Shown one piece after another: positions 54,038 through 63,836 of a stretch of 64,000 bases of DNA. Under the pieces are notes generated by a model that did not search any database, was not told where the DNA came from, and saw only the letters and a program-made list of their open reading frames with translations. The stretch is from Proteromonas lacertae. Lineage: Eukaryota > Sar > Bigyra > Opalinata > Proteromonadidae. How positions within the stretch are numbered: the stretch's first letter is position 1; each line of letters opens with the position of its first letter. The translations under genes were made by a program, and so were the position numbers. Location of the stretch: assembly GCA_002245135.1 (NCBI GenBank), contig NGBS01000001.1, positions 496,001-560,000 on the forward strand, in the 5' to 3' direction.

Positions 54038-54935
54038 ATGAGTTTTCAAAACTATAAGCAAGGTCAACCGAAAGTACAAAGATCAACACCATTGTATATT
54101 GAATATTTTTATATTAGACCTGTTACACATGAAGATGCTGTTTCTGGTAATGATGTTGATAGTGAACTTAAATTTCTTGTTGCTGATATAGCACAATTCC
54201 AAAAAGATGTACAAAATTTAAGAAGTCATACAAAACAAATCGGTAGTGCAAAAGATTCTATTTCTCTAAGAGAAAAAATGTATTATATGAGTATTATATC
54301 CATAGAGAAGAGGAATTCAATAGAACAAGTTCCAGTATTAAAGTGTTGACAGATAAAATGAAGGGTATCAACAAAGATATTTATAATATTCGCGATACTG
54401 CTGCTAGAGTATAAGAATAATTGTAATAATTTAATAGAAAAAACAAGTGACTGCATATAATAAAGTAAAATTAGATTGTGATAGAGTATTGAAGTTATAT
54501 AAAAGTGTATGCGAACAATTAAAAGAGAAACAAACATATAATCCATCACCAATGACAGCTACAACAGAAGATTTAGCCAATGCAGATCAAAATACAAATC
54601 TATTAGGATCTGAATTCAGTCAAGAAGTGGTATTAAACACAACACTCATTGAAGAAAGAACAAGAGAAATTCAAAAAATAAATCAAAGTGTAGTTGAAGT
54701 TAATTTAGCATTTCAAGATCTAGCTAATATGGTACAAGAACAAGGAGAAATGATTGATTCAATTGAAGATAATATCAGTAGAGCAGTTGATAATACAGAA
54801 AAAGGAGTTACAAATATTGTTCAAGCTGAAAAGACTCAAAAGAGTACTAGAAAGTGTTGTTTGTATTTATTATGCGTTTTGATCATTGGAACTGGAGGTG
54901 TATTGCTAATATACTTTTTAGCTACCAAAAAGTGA
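54038..54935 (+). CDS. Qa-SNARE, endosomal syntaxin-like (272 residues)
   Basis: This is a tail-anchored membrane-fusion protein. Exons are 54038-54093, 54118-54279, 54306-54408 and 54438-54935, with introns of 24, 26 and 29 nt. An N-terminal Habc-like helical region is followed by a linker, then the SNARE motif IQKINQSVVEVNLAFQDLANMV and EQGEMIDSIEDNI. A basic-plus-Cys juxtamembrane stretch (RKCC) and a single C-terminal transmembrane helix end the protein, with a TGA stop. The EVN..F.DLA.MV.EQGE.IDSIE.NI pattern is that of the syntaxin-7/12 (Pep12) type of Qa-SNARE, suggesting late-endosome or vacuole fusion. Subtype assignment is less sure than the SNARE call. Confidence 0.92.
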
Positions 54936-55049
54936 ATGATGTTAATAAAGAGTAATTTTAACAATATTTTTACCTAATAATTCATTGTTTTATTGTTTTC
55001 AAAGGCAAAAAAATACAATAATATTATATATAATATATTGTTAATTAAC

Positions 55050-56237
55050 TTATTCAATTTTCTTTTTTTCTTCTTCTTCTTCACAACTCTCTGGATAATA
55101 TATATTATACATCTTCTTAGAAAACATCAGTACATTCCAAACTAAGCATAAATACGACAACATAAGATTAATGAAGATGTGATTCAAATTACCATCAAAA
55201 CCACCAGCAAACTGTGTTAATCTTCCTGTAGCCATAAATAGAGTCATTTGTCCCATTAAATAAGCAAATAAATTATAATCTAAGTAATTAAAAAACAGTG
55301 AAACTATACAATGAACCATATTTTCATGTGTATAAAGCAAAATTAGTAAAATGGAATAATGATAAACATTCACAAATGGTGACAAAGGAATAATCAATAT
55401 TAATACAATAATTAACATTGAATATGGATGTTCACTATACAGAAATATTAAATTAAAAAATATATATATATACTAAAATAATATTGAAAACATCATTGGT
55501 AATGCAAAATACATTCCTACAATGAGATATTGATAATAGCAATCATATTCTTCATATACTTGTAGGAATAATTGCCAATATAAACTTAATGACATTGTAT
55601 AATCTTTAGTAATACAACTAAATAACACTGTGTCAATAATATAATGTGAATAATTCAAAATGAATGGTATGATTATTATTAAAGCAAGGGAGATCAGTTG
55701 ATATATTTTATTATTTAATAACACTAATAGTGGTACTAATACTGGTATAAATGGTGGATATAACATAACCATTATTGGCAATACAATAACAGATAAAATT
55801 GACTTTTTAATACATAAAACAATTGCTAAGAATAAAATTGTATAATAAATCAATGTAGTTGATAATGCAATACAATTCATGATAGTATATGGATGCATGA
55901 AATATAATAATGATAGAAAATCAGGTGATAATGAACCTTTGTAGTTTGGTGGGATAATAAATAAGATCAATATCGCACATATTGAATCAATTGCAATAAA
56001 TAATACACCTAGTAAGGATATTGCTGTTTCATATGATATTCTACTTAATAATGGATATAGGATGGTTAGTAGAAAAGGTGAGGGATGACACATTGTTTTG
56101 AATTCTGGTTGTGAATTTTTGTAATTATAGACCATTTGAAACACTATGATTGTATTATAAGATAAAAATACTCGATTCCATAGAATTATATGCTGAAACA
56201 ACCTCAAATCTGTCTGAAAATGTAGAATACATTCCAT
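55050..56237 (-). CDS. PIGU: GPI transamidase subunit PIG-U/Gab1
   Basis: PIG-U is a multi-spanning ER membrane subunit of the GPI transamidase, which attaches GPI anchors to proteins. Exons are 56237-55474 and 55434-55050, with one intron of 39 nt, giving 382 residues (slightly shorter than human PIG-U, about 435). It is strongly hydrophobic, with about eight or nine helices. Family-like phrases are the early WNRV and HPSPFLL, FMHPYTIMNCIALSTT, MSLSLYWQLFLQVYEEY and, near the end, GNLNHIFINLMLSYLCLVWN. A poly-acidic/Lys tail ends the protein. An ACGTTTTT element lies about 20-25 bases upstream of the start. Other polytopic mannosyltransferases (PIG-M type) are the alternative but fit less well. 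Confidence 0.85.
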
Positions 56238-56395
56238 AAAAATGTAAATAAAAACGTATAATCAACCCAATTGAAAAAACTGTAATATACTGTGAGTTTT
56301 TCATTTTTTAAGAATATTGGTGTATGAAAAAAATGCAGATAAACCAATTTCACAAAAAACATCAAAAACAATATTTTATAACTATGTATTTGAAT

Positions 56396-59300
56396 TTAAT
56401 TAGCTTCTTCTAAACGAGCAATCAATTCAGATTTCTTCCCACTTACATCTAATCCTTTCTTGGTTAATAATTCTTTTAATTGAACAACTGTCATTTTGTT
56501 ATAATCAACTTCACCATTTCCTTCTTCTTCTTTATCCTTCTTATCACCACTATCATCATTATTTTCTGAAGTATTTACTTCTTCAGAAACTTTTGATTCA
56601 GTTGAATTATCTTTACTGTTGAGTCTATCAATTAAATCTTGTTTCTTTCCATCAGTTGATAAACCTAATTCAGTTAACAACTCTTTTAGTTTAGGAACAG
56701 TCATTTTTGAATAATCCTTTTCTTCTGTTTCATCATCATTTTCAGTTGTTTTTTCTTCTTTCTTTTCTTCTTCTTTCTTTCCTTCTGTTGATCCATTTTG
56801 TGCATTTGTTAATCTTTCTATCAAATCAGCCTTCTTTCCCTCTGTACTTAACCCTTTCATTGTTAATAAATCTTTCAATTGATACACTGTCAATTTATTG
56901 TAATTCAAATCCATTTCTTCTTCATCATCATCTTCTTCATTCATCTTCTTATTTTCTTCTTCTTCTTCTTCTTCAACTGCTCTTGTTCTTTTCATTGCAG
57001 ATGTTCTACTTCTTGTAGCTGGTGTTCTAGCTGGAGTTCTTCCTGCAGCTGCTGTCCCTCTTGTTCTACTTCTTGTTGCTGGTGTTTTTGGTGTTGCTGC
57101 TTTTTTTGCTGGAGTTTCTTCAGTCTTATCCTCTTCTTCTTCTTCTTCTGTTTTTTCTTCTTTTGATTTTGCTGGTGTTCTTCCTCCTCTTCCTCTGCCT
57201 CTTCCTCTACCACCTCTGGTTGCTGGAGTTCTTGCTGTAGGTTTCTTTGCTGGTGTTTTTTCTTCATTATCATATTTCTCTTCTTTTTCTTCTTCTTCTT
57301 CATTTTCTTTTTCTTCCTCCTCTTTTTCTTCATTCTTTGCTGGTGTAGTTGCTTTTCTACCTCTTCCTCTTGTTATTGCTGGAGTTCTTCCTCCTCTTCC
57401 ACCTCTTCCTCGTTTAGCTGGTGTTTTAGCTTCAACTTCTTCTTTCTCTTCTTCTTTCTCTTTCTTATCATCATTTTCTTCTTCTTCCATCTTTTCTTCA
57501 TTTTCTTTTGGTTTATTATCTATTCCTTCTAATCTTGATATTAATTCCTTCTTATTACCAGATGTAGGTAATCCATGTTCTGATAATATCTTCTTTAACT
57601 CTACATTGGTCATATTCTCATATCCTAATTCAACTAACTCATGAACTTCAGAATTATTCAATGGATTATCAACTGGCTCATTATCTTTAACAGGTGTTGA
57701 TTTCTTTGTTGGTGATTTAGATGGAGATGTAACTATGTCTGCTGATTTCTCAGGTGATTTAACAGGTGATGCTTCTTTTACTGGAGATGGTTCTTTTTCT
57801 GGTGATTGTGTTTTTTCTGGTGTTGTTTTTGCTTTCTTTATTGATTCTTTATCTGGAGTTGTTGATTTTCTACTCCTTTTACTGGCTGTAGATGATGGTG
57901 TAGAAGTAGTAGTTGTTGCAGTATCTTCTTTCTTCTCTGGAGTAGTAGTAATTGATTTTGAGTTTCTACCTTTCTTCTTTGGTGGTTCAGCTGTAGTTTC
58001 ATTAACTTTTTCTTCTTCTTCTTTTTCTTCTTCAACTGCTGTTTCTTTATTCTCTTCCTCTTCTTCTTTTGAATTATTTTCATTTGATTTTCTACTTCTC
58101 TTTTTACCAGTTGACGTATTATTATTATTTTCCTCTAAATCTAATGATCTATTAGTTGGAGTATTTGTTAAACTTGGTCTACTACTACTATCACTAGTAC
58201 TATCACTAGTAGTAGTTGAATTCCTTGGTTGTATATCATCAATACTCCATCTTACATTATACTTCATATAAATAGGTGATTTATCAGGTGTAGGAAATGA
58301 TATTCTTGTACCTTCAAAAGGAACATGTGGGTAAAATGGTTTATATGGTGTAAATGTCACTTCTTCGTCTACTGGAGTGAAATCAACTTCATCTTCATAA
58401 TACTCTTCTACACAATATTGATTTAATTCATCAACATCTTCATCCCATTGTTTCATCATTTCTTCAATTGTTATATTTGAATCATTAGTCTTAGATACTT
58501 GATTATATGTCTCATAGACTGTATCTTTGACTTTAACAATTGGTGTATTATGTTCAGAATCCCATGTTACATTATATTTCTCATATACTCTTTCTTCAGG
58601 TTTAGTTGGTGTTTCAAATACAATTTTCTTATTTTGTGGTTGTTGTTGTTGGTGGTGGTGGATTTTCTTTTTCTTTTTCTTTCTCTTCTTCTTCTTTCTC
58701 ATCATCAGTATGTACTAATTCATAATAAGACCAACTGGAATTAGGATCATCTCCATTATTATCATCATCATTCACACTATCCATATAGAAATATTCAATA
58801 TTCTTATTCTCATTATCACTTTCTTCTAATGATTCCTTACTATTAGCTGATAATTGACTAGATAATGAAGGTGGTAATCCAACATGATAATCGAACTTTG
58901 GAGTTTCTAATTCATTACAAAAATCATCATTATTAAAACTATAATTTAATGATTTAGAGATAGTAAATGGAGTATTACATTCAGATACTAATGGTGATAA
59001 TTCAAAGGAAGCTCTTCTACTATCAATCTGTTTCTGTAATGATTCTGGTACACCTTGTTTTACTGGCGTAATTACTTTTTGTTTTAATACTGCTGATCTT
59101 AATAAACTACTATTACTATTATCTTTTGATTTCTTTGCAGATTGTTTCTTAATAGAACTTGGTGTAGATGATGGAGGTGGTAATATATAATCCTCTTGAT
59201 CCATAAAGGTTAATGAATTGATTATATTTGACTGTTTTGGCTTTGGAATTGATAATTTTTTAACAGATGAGTTTGATGAAGTTGATGGTTGATTTGGTGA

Positions 59301-59930
59301 CTTCAATATTTCTACTACTAATGAATGTCGATTTTTCTGTGGAGATTGTACACCTAATTGCAAAGATAATCTCTTCTGTTCAGTTGATAATTTTGGTTTG
59401 TTTATTATAGTTATTGATTTTGGTGTATTTGTGAGTGACTTAACTAAGGATTTATCTTCAGTTATTTTCTTTAAGATGATAGTCTTTCTAAATGGTGTTG
59501 ATACTGGTTGTTTTAATGATCCACGATTGGAACCTTTCTTCTTTGAAGAGGATTTTGTATTAACTGATTTTCTAGGTTTCATATTCTGGGGTGTTTGAGG
59601 TATAGAATTGATACTTGTGGCTTTAGTAAATAGAAAACTACGGTTTGCTATGGTTATCTTATCATTACTATGTAAAATGTATTCACCACTTATTGGCTTG
59701 TCATTAACAAAAGTCTGATGTTCATTTGATAAACTGAACAGTTTTACTTCACCATTTTCTGGTAGAATTCTAGCATGCTTATCTGATGTCTCTGTATTTG
59801 AAATCCTTATATCACAATCCAAATTCTGCCCAATTATAGTTTCTGAATGGATGGGGAATATTCCTCCTTGACTGCCATCTTTTTTAAGAACGACTAAACA
59901 TCCAGCAATTACAATATCTGTATCATTCAT
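56396..59930 (-). CDS. FHA-domain protein with four SAP motifs and RG-rich AT-hook-like repeats, one-base frame break
   Basis: The upstream frame (59930-58629) and downstream frame (58705-56396) overlap and differ by one base. The 3,535-base span is one over a multiple of three, so I read one gene of about 1,177 residues with a shift near 58630-58690. It is intronless. The N-terminus is an FHA domain (ETIIGQNLDCDIRI, SDKHARI, NDKPISGEYIL), a phosphothreonine reader. A Ser/Pro-rich linker follows. The second half has four SAP motifs (ELKKILSEHGLPTSGNKKEL; QLKDLLTMKGLSTEGKKADL; KLKELLTELGLSTDGKKQDL; QLKELLTKKGLDVSGKKSEL) and TPAK/RGRGRGG repeats between acidic runs. A DNA- or matrix-binding chromosomal protein is likely. 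Two separate overlapping genes is the alternative. Confidence 0.8.
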
Positions 59931-60077
59931 TGCTCTATTGGTGTAAAATTAGATATAGAGATAATATACAAATTTCAAACTTCTAATTATCAAAAGAAAA
60001 TCTACAAACGGGAAAAATGCAGATCAAATTTGAAATTGTTAGAATTTGTTAGATATCCCAGTTACTGTTTTTTTCTT

Positions 60078-60726
60078 ATGACTTTGTATTCTTTTCTCTT
60101 TTATACTCTAAAAGTGTATCACAAGAAAGAATTCTGTCAAATGTAAAGCCTGAATACCCACCACATCTTGGACCTGGAACTTATGATCCACCTTCAGATT
60201 TTGATATATCCAAATATAATCCTAGTAATAGTATAAGAGGACAGACTGCATTTTTATCGAGAGGTAGACCAGATGTATGATATTTTATAGTTATTGAACT
60301 TTAGCTTATAACTTCTGATGGTAAAGCATTGCTGAAATGTCCATTAGGTCAGAATCCAAATGTAGGACCTGGAGTATATGAGTATAATTGTTTGTGTTTT
60401 TAAATCTTAGAGAAATGGATACAATAGCTTATAATACGACAAATATTTATCGTCGTAATGCAATAAGAGCAAAACGGAATGATGTGTCTTGTGAAAGCTG
60501 GTATAAATAGATAATCGTAATTAATAATAAATAGTGAGATGATGAATGCTCTAGGAGAAACCAGACCAAAAGTTGAAATTAAATCATGTTATTCATCTCG
60601 TCCGAAAGATGTTAGACTAACACAACAACAAATTGAAGATGATATTGAAATGGTTAGAGGTATTGTTTTCTATTAATATTAATATTTATAGAATTACCAT
60701 CATATCCTAAACCTGAAGAGGATTGA
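60078..60726 (+). CDS. Sperm-tail PG-rich repeat (SHIPPO/STPG-like) protein, 164 residues
   Basis: This is a probable flagellar microtubule-associated protein. Exons are 60078-60085, 60115-60274, 60305-60381, 60411-60500, 60535-60659 and 60692-60726; introns are 29-34 nt and the total of 495 bases is a multiple of three. The first intron ends AAG instead of TAG, making the start the least certain part. The PG-rich hallmarks are HLGPGTYDPPSDFD and, one repeat later, NPNVGPGVYEEMD, each preceded by a basic/aromatic stretch (TAFLSRGRPD). The stop is TGA. It is short for the family, with only two clear repeats. The gene diverges from the FHA/SAP gene, 147 bp apart. Confidence 0.8.
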
Positions 60727-60892
60727 GTAAATAATTATTTATTGATTTATCACTTAATTTCATAATTTATTCAATATGTGTATGTTATAGTCTTTTTTCG
60801 TAGCATATAAGAGTAGATAATATTAAATATACAATTCATTCCCTCTGAAATTAATATTTTGTTATTATTGCCGTTTCACGTTTTTTTTGAAA

Positions 60893-61323
60893 ATGCCTAG
60901 CTCTCCAGATGGAGTGACTATTAATTTTACATTTCCGAATATCGAAATAAAGAAATTAGAAATACATTTTCCTTATACAACTAAAGTTAGTGAGGTGATT
61001 AAGACTTTAATTGACAATTGGCCAAGTATTTATCGTTTCTAATATATTCTAGCTGCAAATGGTGTTCCAAAACTTGAACCTAATTGTAACATTAAATTGA
61101 TTTGCATGGGTTTAGGTTATTTAGATGATTCTAAAACACTTCAGAGTATTTTTGTTGAAAAATGATTTTTTATAATAGATGCTGAAGTTCCATACTTTAC
61201 TACTTCTAGTACACCAGTAGTTGTGATAGTAAGAGATAAAAAACAAGGTTCAAGTAGTATACTATTAAATCTTAATTTATTTTTATTCTATTAGGTGATA
61301 GTGGAGCTTGTATTCTGATGTAG
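60893..61323 (+). CDS. UBL3: UBL3/MUB-like membrane-anchored ubiquitin-fold protein with CaaX box
   Basis: This is a ubiquitin-fold protein anchored to membranes by prenylation. The exons are 60893-61025, 61053-61145, 61179-61256 and 61295-61323, with introns of 27, 33 and 38 nt, giving 110 residues. The fold is recognisable from VTINFTFP, the helix VSEVIKTLIDNWP (the DNWP turn is typical of UBL3), IKLICMGLGYLDDSKTLQ and TPVVVIVRDK. There is no C-terminal diglycine. The protein ends GACILM, a CaaX box (C-I-L-M) predicting farnesylation, as in UBL3 and plant MUB proteins. The last intron must be spliced to create this box. UBL3 proteins sort cargo to extracellular vesicles or recruit E2 enzymes in other organisms. 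Confidence 0.85.
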
Positions 61324-61355
61324 TAAATTAGTTTAAGTCATTATTTAGTATTTAT

Positions 61356-61775
61356 TCATTTTTTATCAGTTTTGATTTCTTTTTGTTTGGCTTGCTCTCG
61401 TAATTGTGTTCGTTGTTCTTTTGATAATTGATTTCCTAGTTGAAAATTTATCATTCTGTTCATTGCTGAAACATTCACTTTTGGACGATTTGGTCTTTTA
61501 TTAACATTATTTGATTTGTCAGCAGGTTTAAAATTATCATCTTTTGCTTCTTTTATTTCTTTATCTATTGTTTTACTAGATTTCACTTCTTCTGTTGTTT
61601 TTGAAGTTGTTTCTTCTTGTTTTGTGTTTAAATCATCTAATTCTTTTCTTTTATGTGGTGGAATATATTTCTTAGTTGGCCTTTCTTCTTTATCTTCGCT
61701 AATCTTCAATTTCGATAGTTTTTCACTCAAATTATCTATTAGAAATATTAATTAAATAATAAAAATACCCTCCAT
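61356..61775 (-). CDS. Small charged protein, 128 residues, unknown function
   Basis: Exons are 61775-61769 and 61735-61356, with an intron of 33 nt; the total of 387 bases is a multiple of three. It starts MEDNLSEKLSKLKISEDK and has a KKYIPPHKRKEL motif like those found near the N-termini of several RNA-binding proteins. A Lys/Glu/Thr-rich disordered middle follows, then a more conserved-looking end (RPNRPKVNVSAMNRMINFQ, then a Gln/Lys/Arg-rich helix). I do not recognise the family; an RNP-associated role is only suggested by composition. It converges with the UBL3-like gene with about 30 bp between stop codons. Confidence 0.65.
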
Positions 61776-62332
61776 TAATATTATAAGAATGTAACTTTCG
61801 AGAAAAAAGAAAAACAAAAATGTGTTTGGCTTGTTATTTTATAGTCCTTACATAGTAATATTCTTTAAAATGAAAGTAAAAGTGTTATGTGTTGAAATAT
61901 TATGGTTTTATTGATGTACACGATTTAGCAGAAATAATGTTCAACTGAAAGAGTATAAAACTTCAAAATCTATATAATCTAAGTTCTATTAACTTTATTA
62001 ATTCATTTATTTACTATCATTTCCAAATATTCACAATATATTCTTTTTCTAATCGTTATTCTTCATTTCAATGTTATAGTATTTTTCTTCAACTTTCAAT
62101 ATATTTTGCATCAACACAACAAAATATGTAATGTTTTACTGTTCTATTTCATATACAAAAACTCTATAATGAAAAAATAAAATCAAGCTAAATTGAAGTA
62201 AAGGCTTGAAGTAGGGGGTTTATATTACAACTGGATTTTTTAATATTAATATCCTATTTAATTTTCTCTAAAATACAAGCCTACATTAAAGCTTGAGATA
62301 ATTTCATTATTATTTGTTGTTGATTAGAAGCA
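61776..62332. other. Intergenic divergent region with no recognised feature
   Basis: These 557 AT-rich bases lie between the divergent starts of the small charged protein and ribosomal protein L24. There is no coding-like frame and no tRNA or snRNA that I can recognise. A short G-rich stretch (GTAGGGGGTT) stands out around 62211-62220. Promoters for both genes must be here. Confidence 0.4.
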
Positions 62333-63021
62333 ATGGTCATCAAGTATAATATTATATACTTATATTTATTAATTTCATAATATATAAATCTATATATTAA
62401 ATATATCCAAACCTCATTATAACCACTTTTTATTTTTGTCAACTTATAGAACAATAAACTGCTCATTCTCTGAATACAGAATTTACCCAGCACATGGTAT
62501 TAACATGGTTAGACGTGATGGACAAGTATATCTGAAATTCTTTACAAAACTATAGCCACTCCAATTCTTAAACCATAAATGTACATGCATGTACTTACAA
62601 AGAAAGAAACCAGGACATTTAAGATGGTCACTTGCCTGGAGACGTTCAGTAAAGAAAATATCAGCTGTTGCTGCTAGTAGACGTGTAAGAAGAAGACGTG
62701 TTGTTGTACAAAGAGCTATTGTAGGTGCTTCATTAGAAAATATCAATAAGAGAAGAAATGAAACTCCAGAATTACGTAAAGCCCAACAAGAAGCTGCATT
62801 AAAGTATGATATATATATTAGTAATTCTTAATTCTATGAAATACAAATGATGGCTTATGAAACTTGAATACTGAATAAATTTGTGGAAAAATTTAAGCTG
62901 ATGTTTTTTTCTCATCTTATAAATTCTATTTATAAAATATTTATATACTTATTATCTTAATAGTGAAATTAAAAAGAGAAAACAAGAAAGAAAAGCTAAG
63001 AAAGCTGCTGGAAAGAAGTAA
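62333..63021 (+). CDS. RPL24: 60S ribosomal protein L24 (eL24)
   Basis: This is a large-subunit ribosomal protein. Exons are 62333-62343, 62450-62525, 62556-62803 and 62964-63021. Introns of 106, 30 and 160 nt include the two longest I found in the window. The spliced start MVIKTINCSFSEYRIYPAHG gives the L24e zinc-finger core with C-x-F-S...IYP-GHG-like geometry. It continues to HKCTCMYLQRKKPGHLRW, where the second Cys cluster sits, and WSLAWRRSVKK. A long basic RRVRRRRVVVQR helix and the C-terminal KRKQERKAKKAAGKK follow, with a TAA stop. Reading without introns gives only a fragment starting at 62589. The length (about 130 residues) is on the short side for eukaryotic L24. Confidence 0.93.
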
Positions 63022-63132
63022 TTTGATTATTGCTGTCAACAACATTATTGCTTTTGTTTTTTGGCTTTTTTTATTAATACCTAACAAATGAAATAATTAA
63101 ATTAAATCAAAATATAAATATCCAAACATACA

Positions 63133-63762
63133 CTATACATTTTCAAGTTTAATTTGTCTTTCCTTTGGTGATCTCCTCTTTAATTTATTCAATTGCTTGT
63201 GTGTAACTTTAGTAAAATCCCAATCATGATCTAATTTATCAGTTATCTCAATATTTATTCTTCTATTCAACAAATCATTTCTTGTTCTTCTAAACTGTCT
63301 TTCTGTTCTTGGACTTAAGAATCCTTCCTTTTCTAATTCTTCTATTACTGCCTGATCTTTCTTTAATAACGGAAGTAATTGTTTATTGAGTGTTTTTCTG
63401 GTTTTTATACATTTATTATTGATTATTATCTTTGCTGATCTTTTAGCTATTGGTTTTAATTCTTCATCTCTTGGATTGTATGGAATTAACTGTTCATAAT
63501 CACATGTATTGACAAATATAGAAGGAACAGGATCAATCACATCTTGAGGTTGCTGCCTATTAATAATATTACTAAAAAATTTATAAATACTTTACTGATC
63601 TTTGACATACAATTTCATGTCTCTGTTTTAAATAGTTCAGTCTCATTTGATAATCATTCAGTGGATTCCACTTTCTGACTTTCTTCCTATTAGATCCAAT
63701 ATATAATTATATTAATACGGCATTGTTGGAGGTTTGGGGGTTAATGTAGGCGGATTTGACAT
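63133..63762 (-). CDS. Unrecognised basic helical protein, 187 residues
   Basis: Exons are 63762-63719, 63686-63591 and 63556-63133, with introns of 32 and 34 nt; the total of 564 bases is a multiple of three. The N-terminus (MSNPPTLTPKPPTMPKKVRK) is Pro-rich. It is followed by a WNPLNDYQMRLNYLKQRHEI segment, a PVPSIFVNTCDYEQLIPYNP linker and a strongly basic helical C-terminal half (KTRKTLNKQLLPLLKK, RTERQFRRTRNDLLNRR). No family is recognised. It lies 74 bp from the start of the divergent gene at 63837 and converges with RPL24. Confidence 0.65.
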
Positions 63763-63836
63763 TTTTATAAATTTGAACGAAAATAAAAAACAGATGTTTT
63801 CATACACCTGTTTCATTTTAAATTTGAATATTTGAA

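Noticed and set aside
57735-58271. Plus-strand frames over the SAP gene, including a 178-codon Ser/Val/Phe-rich one
   Set aside because: These are antisense shadows of the Glu/Lys/Thr-rich coding sequence on the minus strand.
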